From positions 1 to 55,477 of the forward strand of contig CAYZRS010000035.1 of the NCBI GenBank assembly GCA_964480915.1: 55,477 nucleotides of DNA, written 5' to 3'. The DNA is from CAWGCE01 sp964480915. GTDB lineage: Bacteria > Planctomycetota > Planctomycetia > Pirellulales > Pirellulaceae. Made by a program: the position numbers and the translations under genes. This document shows, one piece after another, positions 35,029 through 44,237 of this stretch (positions are counted from its first letter, which is position 1; every line of letters starts with the position of its first letter). The notes below the pieces were generated by a model. That model did no database searches, was not told where the DNA came from, and was given only the letters and a program-made list of their open reading frames with translations.

Positions 35029-36072
35029 ATGCGCCGTACCGTGTCTCAACCGCAGCCGACTTCGCAGAACAAACGCCGCTCGCCGGTTGCAGACTACAGC
35101 GTCTATCTGGTCGCTCGCCTGTTCATCTGCGTCGTGCAGGCGTTGCCGCTTAGCGCGTGCGCGCGTCTGTCGAAATTTCTAGCCGGCGTGTTGCACGATC
35201 GCTTGAAAATCCGCCGCCAAGTCATCGAAGATAATCTGCGTCACGCTTTCCCCGAATCGAGCGACATCGAACGGACGACTATCGCACGAGAAATGTTCGA
35301 ACACCTCTTTTTGATGATCTGTGAGATTGCTCATGCGCCACGCAAGATTCACGAGACCAATTGGCGACGCCATTTCCGTCTGGTGAATCCAGCACTCATG
35401 GTGCGACCGATGCTGGAACCACGAGCGGTGCTCGCCGTGACGGCTCACCACGGAAATTTTGAGATGAATGGTTACGCGGCTGGCTTGCTCGGTTTTCCGA
35501 CCTACACCTTGGCCAGAACGCTCGACAATCCCTACTTACAGAAATTTCTCAGTCAGTTCCGCGGTGCAACCGGTCAACATATCCTTCCAGCCAAAGAGAG
35601 TTCCGCATTGGCGACCAGCGTGATCGAAGCAAATGAAACGCTGGCAGCGCTGGCCGATCATTATGGCGGACCGAAAGGGTGCTGGATTGAATTTTTCCAG
35701 CGACCCGCATCGTGCCACAAGGCGATCGCATTGTTCTCGTTAGCGCAGAATGCGCCGATGGTCATCTGCCACACCAAACGGACAACGGCGCCGCTGCAAT
35801 TCGAACTCAATTTCACAGCCGCCTTCGATCCGGCCCTGGCGACCGGTGACACGATGAGTGTCCAACAGCTGACACAATGGTACTCGTCGAACGTCGAGTC
35901 ATTTGTCCGCGAGGCACCCGGCCAATATTGGTGGCTCCACCGACGCTGGAAAGACACTCGAGATGCCTACCGGCAAAAGCGGCGACGACGGACCGACACG
36001 GCAGAATCGACACCCGACCGGCGCACTCCAGAAACGCCGACCGCCTCCCCGGCGACGAATCGTGATGTCTGA
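35029..36072 (+). CDS. LpxL/HtrB-like lysophospholipid acyltransferase
   Basis: 347 residues. Basic N-terminus, one membrane anchor (YSVYLVARLFICVVQALPLS), then an acyltransferase domain with the HX4E catalytic motif H140-x4-E145 (TAHHGNFE), followed by family segments YTLARTLDNPYLQKFL and PGQYWWLHRRWKD. Lipid A late acyltransferases of this family add secondary acyl chains; planctomycetes make lipid A, so this fits, though related enzymes acylate other lipids. The C-terminal ~35 residues (RQKRRRRTDTAES...) are basic and disordered. Its stop overlaps the start of the Rieske gene by eight bases (ATGTCTGA), so the two are probably co-translated. Confidence 0.9.
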   Translation: MRRTVSQPQPTSQNKRRSPVADYSVYLVARLFICVVQALPLSACARLSKFLAGVLHDRLKIRRQVIEDNLRHAFPESSDIERTTIAREMFEHLFLMICEIAHAPRKIHETNWRRHFRLVNPALMVRPMLEPRAVLAVTAHHGNFEMNGYAAGLLGFPTYTLARTLDNPYLQKFLSQFRGATGQHILPAKESSALATSVIEANETLAALADHYGGPKGCWIEFFQRPASCHKAIALFSLAQNAPMVICHTKRTTAPLQFELNFTAAFDPALATGDTMSVQQLTQWYSSNVESFVREAPGQYWWLHRRWKDTRDAYRQKRRRRTDTAESTPDRRTPETPTASPATNRDV

Positions 36073-36412
36073 TCCGACAAGGGAGCCTGGCGAACCGACC
36101 GGCGAATGGAATTCCGTCGCCGCAACGGGAGAATGCCCACCGGGCAAGCGCATCGAACGCATCGCTGGGGGGCGGGCGGTCGCAATTTTCAATGTGGAAG
36201 GTACTTTTTACGCCATCGACAGCGTTTGCGCTCATCAGGGAGGCCCTTTGAGCGAAGGTACTTTAGACGGATGCGAGGTCGCTTGCCCGTGGCATAGCCT
36301 GCGATTCAATGTGACGACGGGCGAGTCCAACCTTGGTGGGGCTGTACGCCAAGAGGTTTTTCGAGTACGAGTACAGGCTGGATCCATCCAACTATTCCTA
36401 CCTGCAAGCTAG
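36065..36412 (+). CDS. Small Rieske [2Fe-2S] protein
   Basis: 115 residues, essentially one Rieske domain of the NirD/ferredoxin-component type. The cluster ligands are CAH (in VCAHQGGPLSEG) and CPWH (in ACPWHSLRFN), 17 residues apart. It has no transmembrane helix or signal peptide, so it is a soluble electron carrier. The ATG lies inside the end of the acyltransferase gene. What it delivers electrons to is not shown by the neighbours. Confidence 0.9.
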   Translation: MSDPTREPGEPTGEWNSVAATGECPPGKRIERIAGGRAVAIFNVEGTFYAIDSVCAHQGGPLSEGTLDGCEVACPWHSLRFNVTTGESNLGGAVRQEVFRVRVQAGSIQLFLPAS

Positions 36413-36440
36413 ATTTTGCCATCGTCGCTTGCTGCCGATC

Positions 36441-37394
36441 ATGAAGTTCCGCTCCTTCCTTAATTCCGATCCACCCGCCTTAGCCGCGCTCTGGCAGCAG
36501 CAGAGTCGTCGATCGACCGCAAACTTTGTGACCAGTCAGTTGTTGGAAGACTTCGTATTTTCCAAACCCTACTTCGATCGCGAAGGATTAATCGTCGCCG
36601 AGGATGAGGGCAGAATCGTCGGGTTCGCTCACGGAGCCTTCGGACCAACCGACGACCAATCGGACATCGATCACGACGTGGGAGTCACCTGCCTCACCTT
36701 GGTGGCTCCTGATGTCGAATATGACAGCGTCGCACCAGAGCTCTTGGATCGATCTGAGGCCTATTTGCGGGCCAAAGGTGCCAAACTGCTGTACGCTGGC
36801 TGCGTCTATCCACTCAATCCGTTCTACCTGGGATTTTACGGCGGGAGCGAGTTGCCTGGTGTCGTCGAATCGGATGAGTCGGCGTTGGCGACCTACCGGG
36901 CAGCCGGGTATGAAGAAGTCGATCGCTGTTTGATCATGTCGTGCGACTTGGCCAATTTCCGCAGCCCTGTCGATCGACGGGCGATCCAAAACAAACGCTT
37001 GTGTTCGGTTCGGCGCCGTGCGGCGGGGCGAGCGACGACTTGGTGGGAAGCTTGTACTCGCCCGCCCACCGAAGTGACCGTCTTCGATATTGTCTCCACG
37101 TCTTCGGGTGAGTTGTTCGGTAGCGTGACCTACTGGATGATCGAGCCCCTATCTACAAGCCGGCAAACGCCGATTGCCGGGCTGACTCGCCTTTCGATCG
37201 TGGAGGAGATGCGTGGCCGCGGCTTGGCAAGTTACCTCAATTCGGAATCGTTAAAAGCGTTGCGTGAAGCTGGCATCAAGCAGGTCGAAGTTCAGACCAT
37301 GACATCAAATAAGGCGGCGATCGGCCTGTACAAGAAGCTCGGCTTTCAAGAAATTGACTGCGGCATCATTCTGCGGAAGAAGCAGGGCGTTTGA
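36441..37394 (+). CDS. Double-domain GNAT acetyltransferase
   Basis: 317 residues. Two GNAT folds: N-terminal about 1-150 (GLIVAEDEGRIVGFAHGAFG; VTCLTLVAPDVEYDSVAPEL) and C-terminal about 190-317 with a good acetyl-CoA site (RLSIVEEMRGRGLASYLNSE, then QTMTSNKAAIGLYKKLGFQE). The first domain lacks a clear R/QxxGxG/A loop and may be structural, as in mycothiol synthase-like two-domain members. Substrate unknown. Follows the Rieske gene by 28 bases and precedes pgsA by 28, so it may be in the same transcript. Confidence 0.85.
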   Translation: MKFRSFLNSDPPALAALWQQQSRRSTANFVTSQLLEDFVFSKPYFDREGLIVAEDEGRIVGFAHGAFGPTDDQSDIDHDVGVTCLTLVAPDVEYDSVAPELLDRSEAYLRAKGAKLLYAGCVYPLNPFYLGFYGGSELPGVVESDESALATYRAAGYEEVDRCLIMSCDLANFRSPVDRRAIQNKRLCSVRRRAAGRATTWWEACTRPPTEVTVFDIVSTSSGELFGSVTYWMIEPLSTSRQTPIAGLTRLSIVEEMRGRGLASYLNSESLKALREAGIKQVEVQTMTSNKAAIGLYKKLGFQEIDCGIILRKKQGV

Positions 37395-37422
37395 ATCGTG
37401 TTGAGCCGTCTTCCGCCAACCT

Positions 37423-38028
37423 TTGCATCCATTCTCTAGGGCGGCCAGAGTTCTGTTGAGCACTACATCGAACGAAACCGTTTGGAATCTTCCTAATCGC
37501 ATTACCGCCGCGCGGATCGCGGTCTCGCTGCTGGTCTTTGTCGCCATGCAGTGGCATGCCTATGGGGTGGCACTGGCATTATTCATTCTGGCCGCCGGTA
37601 CCGACTGGGTCGACGGATACATCGCACGCTCTCGAAATCTCGTGACCCAACTGGGGCGAATCCTTGATCCGTTGGCCGACAAAATTCTCATTTGCGGGAC
37701 ATTCATTTTTCTTGCGGCGGTTCCCGCATCGCAGATCGCAGCTTGGATGGCTGTCGTCATGGTGGCTCGAGAACTGATCGTGACGGTCATTCGTAGCTTC
37801 TTAGAGCAGCAAGGGCGTGACTTTTCGGCCAACATGCCGGGCAAACTAAAGATGGTCTTCCAGTGTGCCTGTGCGGCAGCAAGCCTCTACTTGCTGGCTC
37901 GCGGCGGCGAGTCGCCCGACGCCTTGGGCCCGATCGTCTTGGGGCTGGCCTGGTTAGCGACCCTTTCTACGATCTATTCCGGTGCGATTTATGTCTCGGC
38001 AGCAGCCAAGCCAGCGGCGCCTAATTGA
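37423..38028 (+). CDS. pgsA: CDP-diacylglycerol--glycerol-3-phosphate 3-phosphatidyltransferase
   Basis: Integral membrane enzyme of about 200 residues. The CDP-alcohol phosphatidyltransferase motif is complete: D61xxD64G65xxA68R69...G78xxxD82xxxD86 (DWVDGYIAR, then GRILDPLAD). It makes phosphatidylglycerol phosphate, the first committed step to anionic phospholipids. The WNLPNRITAARI opening is typical of PgsA. Start is uncertain: TTG at 37423 gives 201 residues; TTG at 37456, giving a STTSNETVWNLPN start, is an equally good choice. Confidence 0.93.
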   Translation: MHPFSRAARVLLSTTSNETVWNLPNRITAARIAVSLLVFVAMQWHAYGVALALFILAAGTDWVDGYIARSRNLVTQLGRILDPLADKILICGTFIFLAAVPASQIAAWMAVVMVARELIVTVIRSFLEQQGRDFSANMPGKLKMVFQCACAAASLYLLARGGESPDALGPIVLGLAWLATLSTIYSGAIYVSAAAKPAAPN

Positions 38029-38097
38029 TCAACTGCTGAACTGCGCGATTCTCGGTATGATGGCCGATTACCAATCTCCTCCTGGGCCACAACCGAC

Positions 38098-39153
38098 ATG
38101 AAATGGGCAGAAGTAACTTCGCTGACAATGGTGGCCGGTGTCCTTGTGGCGGCGGCGACCGCTTGGGTTTGGTATCTTCTTCGTCTGCCATCTCGCAAGC
38201 CGCTACTCGACTATTCCGAACGCCGACCGGTCCCATGGGGGATGACCGATATCGCGGCTGTCGTCGTGATTGCGATCGCCGTGCAAGTTACCGGCTTTGG
38301 CATCTGGCAACAATTTGGCGGCTCTCCCCAATCGATTGAGACAGGTGATGCCTCGGTCATGGTCGCATTTTCGATAACGTCGCTCATTACCTGGGGGCTT
38401 GGCCTCGCCTTCGTTTGCTGGCGAACGGGCGCCAGCTTGGCCGATTTCGGCTGCAGCAGGCCGATCGATCTTGATATTCGCCAAGGCGTGATCGCATTCT
38501 GTCTGTTGTTGATTCCGGTTTTCGGAGTCCAGTTGATGCTCGCCAAGCTGTGGCAAGAGTCGCAGCACCCGCTGATTGATATGCTGAAGGAGAAACCAGA
38601 TTCACTGACGTTCCTCAGCAGTGCGTTTGCTGCGGTGTTGGTGGCTCCGTTGGTAGAGGAATTTTTCTTTCGCGTCGTTGTCCAAGGGTGGTTGGAGAAT
38701 ATCGCTTGCCTGCTGCGGCAAAAGCAGAGCCCCCAAATCGTATCGCCTCAACTTGCCAACACGGTATTTGTCGGCACCTGGGCTCATCAGCAGCCAACGG
38801 TTCCTTCGGCAGCCGAATCGCACAGCACCGATGGCGATATCGATGGTGAAGTTGGCAACCCCTACTATGCGTCGCATGTCGCTGCGAATGCCGATGAAAT
38901 GGAGCCGGTAGAGCAAGCGACAACGCTCGATGATTTGGAAATGAGGCCCGCCGTTTGGCCCATCTTGGTGAGTGCCGCGCTCTTCGCGTTGGCCCATTTT
39001 GGCAATGGTCCCGATCCGATTCCGTTGTTCATTCTCGCCCTTGGCTTGGGATACCTCTATCAACAAACGCACCGCGTCTGGCCCTGCATCGTGGTGCACA
39101 TGCTCTTGAATGGGTTAAGCATGGCCCAACTGTGGCTCTACACGCAGTCCTAA
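38098..39153 (+). CDS. CPBP-family intramembrane protease-like protein
   Basis: 351 residues, about seven membrane helices. The CPBP (Abi/Rce1) motifs are present: E187-E188xxxR192 in LVEEFFFRVVVQGWLE, FALAHFGNG later (about 300), and the closing VVHMLLNGLS. Between the first and second motif is an insertion of about 75 residues, polar and acidic, predicted to lie outside the membrane. Relatives cleave CaaX-type or leader peptides within the membrane or protect against bacteriocins. Starts 69 bases after pgsA; probably the end of this gene group. Confidence 0.9.
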   Translation: MKWAEVTSLTMVAGVLVAAATAWVWYLLRLPSRKPLLDYSERRPVPWGMTDIAAVVVIAIAVQVTGFGIWQQFGGSPQSIETGDASVMVAFSITSLITWGLGLAFVCWRTGASLADFGCSRPIDLDIRQGVIAFCLLLIPVFGVQLMLAKLWQESQHPLIDMLKEKPDSLTFLSSAFAAVLVAPLVEEFFFRVVVQGWLENIACLLRQKQSPQIVSPQLANTVFVGTWAHQQPTVPSAAESHSTDGDIDGEVGNPYYASHVAANADEMEPVEQATTLDDLEMRPAVWPILVSAALFALAHFGNGPDPIPLFILALGLGYLYQQTHRVWPCIVVHMLLNGLSMAQLWLYTQS

Positions 39154-39241
39154 TCGACAGCCGCTGCAATCGACGCCGACGTTCAGCAGCAGCGACTCAG
39201 CACAACGCATGGGCTACCGCAGGGAGGCTGATCGATCCGAC

Positions 39242-39278
39242 AAAAAACACGCCGCCTGATGAATCATCAAGCGGCGTG
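39242..39278 (-). terminator. Terminator of the second PEP-CTERM gene
   Basis: Stem CACGCCGC / GCGGCGTG continuing into TGATG / CATCA, i.e. 13 bp with one mismatch pair, followed on the minus strand by a T-run from the AAAAAA at 39242-39247. Confidence 0.88.
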
Positions 39279-39313
39279 AAATCATGTTCATTCAGGAATC
39301 GCGGGTGCGACCC

Positions 39314-40156
39314 TTAGCTGCGACGTCGCAGGCCGAGCAGAGCCAAGCCAGCAACGGCAATCAAAGCAAAGCCAGCCGGTTCAGGGACAGCGATTCCGGA
39401 GACTCGGACGAGGTCATAGCGAGTGTCCGTTTCGCCGTTGCGTGCGTAACCGGCAACAGCATCTGAACTTGTTGTTCCCGCAAACGACGAGATAAAATCG
39501 CCGCCTGTTGGAGCATGAATCGCCGCGATCTGAACGGCGAAGTTGGGATTGTTTTCAAAGCCCATTCCGTTGGGGAAGGAATAGGAAAGGTCGAACAGGT
39601 AGTCGATGGGAGCTGGATCATTACCAGGCTCTGGCTCGTACTGATCGTCGAAGATAACCGTGACCAGACCAAATGGGTCGACCGTCGCGCTGCCGACTCC
39701 GGGAGTCGACGTACCCATCGAGACGCCGCCCGAGACGGGATTAAACGTCGTACCATCGGTGCTCGCCATGATTTGGTAGTAACGGCTTGTACGGTAGCCG
39801 GCGACCATATCCCAAGAGAATACGATATCGGTGTGGCCAACCGTGCTGGTCTGCCAAGCGACAGTTCGCGTTCCGTTGGCTTCTCCCGCGTTGGGTCCAC
39901 GGCGAGTCCATTCTTGGTTGTTCAGGCCTTGCGGAAGCATCGTGCCGGGATCGGCAGAGGAGCCAGTGCTGTTCGGGAGTGTACTGGTGAACGGAAATGA
40001 TCCTCCGCCAGAAGTGTCGCCAGTACCAATGGAAGCCTCGCCTGGACTAGATTCCGCGTTGTAGTCCCATTCGGTGATCAAGGCCGCCGAAGCAGTCGAA
40101 GCCAATAGTGCGATCAGAGCGGTCGCAATCAAGCTTCGTAGAAGGGTCATACTCAT
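39314..40156 (-). CDS. PEP-CTERM secreted protein
   Basis: 280 residues: signal peptide (RSLIATALIALLASTASAAL), beta-rich body of the kind seen in planctomycete choice-of-anchor proteins, and the tag VPEPAGFALIAVAGLALLGL with an RRRS tail. The ATG at 40156 follows GGAGATGACCTC. It should pass the inner membrane by Sec and be processed by an exosortase encoded elsewhere. Function of the body unknown. A terminator-like hairpin stands upstream of it (next entry). Confidence 0.9.
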   Translation of the reverse strand: MSMTLLRSLIATALIALLASTASAALITEWDYNAESSPGEASIGTGDTSGGGSFPFTSTLPNSTGSSADPGTMLPQGLNNQEWTRRGPNAGEANGTRTVAWQTSTVGHTDIVFSWDMVAGYRTSRYYQIMASTDGTTFNPVSGGVSMGTSTPGVGSATVDPFGLVTVIFDDQYEPEPGNDPAPIDYLFDLSYSFPNGMGFENNPNFAVQIAAIHAPTGGDFISSFAGTTSSDAVAGYARNGETDTRYDLVRVSGIAVPEPAGFALIAVAGLALLGLRRRS

Positions 40157-40469
40157 GAGGTCATCTCCGTCATTTGTGTTCGTGTTGCAATCGCCAATGT
40201 CTGCGGACAAATGGCTTTTCTTGCAGCAGAAGTGAAAGTGCATTAGCCAATAAAAAAAGCTAACTCCAGCCGCCCCGGCAGGGCGTTTAGAGTTAGCTTT
40301 CTAAATGTTCGTGAATTGGCTATTCTCGGGTAGGAAAAGTGAAGCTGAAAGAGATTCCAGCCCCGCGCTGATTCTAGTTGTCGCCAAACCATCGAACAAC
40401 TCTTTTCCGTGAATTCCCAAGTATTTAAGCTCGATTGTGGAAATCGGCGAAGAGTCAACTTCACACGGA
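40157..40469. other. Divergent leader region with a terminator-like hairpin
   Basis: No gene seen. Contains the hairpin listed separately and the promoters for the PEP-CTERM gene (minus) and the selenoprotein gene (plus). Confidence 0.5.
40252..40300 (-). terminator. Terminator-like hairpin upstream of a PEP-CTERM gene (possible attenuator)
   Basis: Two nested stems: AAAGCTAACTC / GAGTTAGCTTT (11 bp) enclosing CGCCC / GGGCG, followed on the minus strand by seven T. No gene ends before it on that strand; the PEP-CTERM gene starts 96 bases later. So it either ends a small transcript or attenuates that gene. Confidence 0.65.
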
Positions 40470-43400
40470 ATGAACCCGTCATTCATGCCAGGTCGCAAGC
40501 GCAAGTCAAAACGGACGAAATCCCCGCAAACTCGCGACGATTCGACCAAAAACAGACGTCGACGGAGGCCGACCGCTGAACCGAACGGTAGGAATCGTTG
40601 GCTGATACTGGGGTTCGTGATCGCCATCGCCGGTCTCGCTACCAGCCAATTTGGCCGTACGAACCCCGAATCTTCCGCCCCCTTGGAAAAACGGCCGAGG
40701 AGCGTGACGCAAAAACTGGCATTCGCGGACGGGGGCAGCCCACCGATTCCTGCGAAGCTGACCACGGCGTCCCTTCAGGCAGACCAGGCACGGACGCAGA
40801 ACCAACTCGATCCGCAACAGGATGGCTGGCAGACCGAGGCGCTCGCCGCGCAAGCAAAGAAGCAGCTTCTGCATTTGGCCCAACGCCTGGCCGGGCACGA
40901 TTTGGCCGAACATCTCGCCGTGGAGGTCTCGCCCCATGTCACTTGCGGTCCATTGCGACCGGCCAATCTGACGTCCATTGTCAACGACACTTTGCTGGGA
41001 ACAGAAGTGGCCGTCAAACGAGCTGACGTCGACGATGATTCATCACCAACGCACCAAGGCCTCGCTGGCCTGGAAGAGGCGTTGACTCAATTGGCAGAGC
41101 CTCTCGCCGCCGCCACCAAAGTGCACGTCCACATCAAAGTCATCCGCGTCGAAGCCGCGACCGGAACGGCGCAGACGACAGCCTACTTTGAATCGGGTGG
41201 CACACTTCCCGGGGGCTCATTTCAGCAGCGGGCGACTTGGGACTGCGAGTGGGAGCAAACGCCTGCCGGCCAACTGCAACTCACCTCGATACATTCCTCA
41301 GATTACGAAGAAGTGTCGGTTAGCGGAGACTGGCTGGTCGATTGCACCCAGTCCGTCTTGCAAGACAATCGCTCGTTTCGTGAACAGCTTGCTTTCGGTC
41401 ACCACGACTGGCTGAGCCGATTAAATCGAGCTCACGGGATCACCGTCTTTACTCGGTCAGGGATGGCCTTGGGCGACGTGAACGGCGATGGCCTGGATGA
41501 CGTTTACGTCTGCCAACCGGGCGGGCTGCCCAACCGACTTTATCGACAGCAGCCCGATGGTACCGCGAGCGACTCGTCAAACGAATCGGGCGTCGACTGG
41601 TTGGATCATACCAGTAGCGCCCTGATAGTTGATCTCGACAATGATGGAGACCAGGATTTGGTGGTCGCCACGACCGCCGGTCTGTTGCTGATGTCCAACG
41701 ACGGTACGGGCCGTTTCCAACTGCAATCGACGCTCGTCAACCAAGACACCGACACCCACTCGCTCTCGGCCGTTGACTACGACCAGGACGGCGATCTGGA
41801 TGTCTACGTTTGCATCGAATTTGCCAATCGCCAACCGGGTGATGGCGAGCGGTTTGTTTACCATGACGCCAACGACGGCGCTGCCAACCGACTTTTTCGC
41901 AACAACTCGACGACCGAGGGCGACTGGCAGTTTGAGGACGTAACCGAACAGGTTGGCCTCGATACCGACAACCGACGACATAGTCTGGCCTGTGCTTGGG
42001 AAGACTATGACAACGACGGAGACCAAGACCTTTATGTGGCCAATGACTATGGCCCAAACTGTCTGTATCGAAACGATGACGGCCAATTCACCAATGTGGC
42101 AGAGGAGGCCAATGCGGTCGATTCGGCTTCTGGAATGTCGGTCAGCTGGGGTGATTACAACCGCGACGGCTGGATGGACCTCTATGTGGCCAACATGTTC
42201 TCTTCGGCCGGCAATCGGATCACGCGGCAGGCTCAATTCATGCCCGACGCTGATGACGAAACACGCGCACTCTATTCCCGTTTTGCCAAAGGAAACACGC
42301 TGCTAGAAAACGATGGCCGCGGACATTTTCGCGAAGTCGATACCGCAGGCATCGAAATGGGACGCTGGGCCTGGAGCAGTCTCTTTGCCGATATGAACAA
42401 CGACGCCTGGGACGACCTGCTCGTCGCCAACGGGTACATGACGACCGAGGACACGGGTGACTTGTGAAGTTTTTTCTGGCGACAGGTCGTGTCGCCCGGT
42501 GGGACTCCCTTAACTACCAATGCAACCAGCGAAGCCGACCGAAAAGAGACAGGTCCGGCGAGCGGTCCAGCGCTTTACCAGATGATGCGCAGCGGTCGCT
42601 CTTTCAGTGGCAACGAACGCCATTGCTGTTTTCTTAATCTCGGCAACGGCAAATTCGCTGACATCTCATCCGTTAGCGGGTTTGATTTCCCAGACGACGG
42701 ACGCGCCGTCGCGCGATGCGACTGGGATGCCGATGGCGATCTGGACATCTGGATTGCCAATCGGACGGGTCCACAGGTTCGGTTCTTGCGCAACGACTTA
42801 CAAACCTCGAATCACTTCCTCACGATCAGCCTCGAAGGTCGCACTTGCAATCGCGATGCGATTGGTGCCCGAGTCGTCGTCAGATGCGTTGATGATCAGA
42901 CCGAAACCGCGCAGCTTGACGTCAGGAGGACTTTACGAGCCGGCGAAGGGTTTCTGGCACAGTCCAGCAAACGGCTTCACTTTGGTTTAGGAGCGGCGCA
43001 AGAGATTGATCGGGTCGAAGTCGATTGGCCGGGAGGTGAGCGCGAGGTGTTTTCCGGATTGCAGGTCGACCGGCACTACCACCTAATCCAGGACAGTGGC
43101 AGCGCCCAAACATGGACACCTCCCAAGCGGAATGCCAAGCTCCGCCCCCAGCCGCTCGCTCCCCCCGGTTCCGCCCAACCGGCTCGTGTCGTCTCTTCGC
43201 ATGCGCTGCCGTTGCCTCGTCTTGAGTATGAGACGCTGGAGAGCGAGAGACGCTGGCTTCACGAAACCAACGTCGGCCAGCCGATCCTGATTAACCTTTG
43301 GGCAACTTGGTGCGAACCTTGCTTAAAGGAGCTGAGAGATTTTGGACAGCATCAAGCTGAGTTACAACAGTCCGGTCTGAATATCCTCGCATTGGCGGTC

Positions 43401-44237
43401 GACCCGTTGGACGAAGAGCAGGAATCAGCTTCCGCCGACACCGTCAGAACCATCGTCAAGTCGTTGGGATTTCAGGGCCAGGTCGGCTGGGCGACCACGG
43501 CGATGATCGACAAATTGGAATTGGTCCAGCAGCACCTATTTGACCTTCACCAACCGTTCACGGTCCCAACGAGCCTGCTCATCGATGCTAACGGGCAATT
43601 GGCGGCCGTCTATCGAGGCCCCGTAGAAGTCGGCCAACTGCTGAAGGATGTCGAACAGTTACCCCACCTGGCCGCTTCGCCACACGCCTTGCCGTTTGCC
43701 GGACGCTGGCGGACCCGTCGTGACCGCCTCAGTCCACTCGACATTGCCTGGCGGCTGGTGGACAACGGATACGTTGCAGAAAGTGTCGCTTACATCGAAC
43801 AGCATCAATCGCTCCTTGCATCGTCGCCGCAAATCCATCGATTGTATTTGCGCGTTGGCAATCATCTGCTGCAGCGAGGGGAAGCCCAAGCCGCCGTCAC
43901 CTTTTTTCGTAACGCTCTGAAAATCCAAACCAACTACCGAGACGCGCAGAACAATCTTGCCTGGGTGCTCTCCACGCACCCTGACGCCAGCGTTCGCAAT
44001 GGCAAGGAAGCGCTCGCATTCATCACGGCAGCTATTGCACAAAGTCCCGACAATGCGTTTTCACTGCTCGATACTCAGGCTGCAGCATACGCCGAGTTAG
44101 GACAATTCGAACAAGCCGTTTCGATTGCGGAGCGTGCGATTGAGTTCGCCACTACGGCAGGGCAGCGGGGATTCGCACGTGGTATCACAAAGCGACTGGA
44201 ATTCTATCGGCAAGGCAAACCTTATCGAGAGCCGTAG
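40470..44237 (+). CDS. Selenoprotein candidate: FG-GAP/ASPIC-UnbV/thioredoxin/TPR protein
   Basis: One 1255-residue frame if the UGA at 42465-42467 is read as selenocysteine (residue 666); otherwise it breaks into frames ending at 42467 and restarting with GTG at 42489. Order: basic tail and membrane anchor (WLILGFVIAIAGLA, about 44-62); a domain to ~310; FG-GAP/VCBS calcium loops (DVNGDGLDDVYVCQ, DLDNDGDQDLVVAT, DYDQDGDLDVYV, DYDNDGDQDLYVA); Sec within D-L-U-SFFWRQVVS; another FG-GAP loop (DWDADGDLDIWIANRTGP); ASPIC/UnbV domain (IGARVVVR...VDWPGGEREVF); TlpA/thioredoxin domain with WCEPC; TPR repeats at the end. The anchor suggests a periplasmic redox protein. The two halves are complementary parts of the known FG-GAP-ASPIC (CRTAC1-like) plan, and the bSECIS hairpin is in place. 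Start at 40470 or 40485 or GTG 40437. Confidence 0.85.
42465..42467 (+). other. In-frame UGA read as selenocysteine
   Basis: Single UGA in the 40470..44237 frame; the codons on both sides translate into protein of the same family without a gap (GDL-U-SFFWRQVV). Confidence 0.82.
42478..42496 (+). promoter_or_regulatory. Bacterial SECIS element
   Basis: Perfect 7-bp stem GGCGACA / TGTCGCC closing the 5-base loop GGTCG. The loop begins 17 bases after the UGA; in E. coli fdhF the loop GGUCU begins 18 bases after. Loop sequence and spacing are those recognised by SelB. The element is inside the coding sequence, as required in bacteria. Confidence 0.85.

Noticed and set aside
35903..36064. N-terminal extension of the Rieske protein
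   Set aside because: It lies in the disordered tail of the acyltransferase gene in another frame; the ATG at 36065 gives a clean Rieske domain.
42465..42489. Pseudogene or sequencing error as explanation for the split gene
   Set aside because: Kept as the alternative, but the frame is intact on both sides, no other defect is seen and a fitting SECIS hairpin is present, so recoding explains more.
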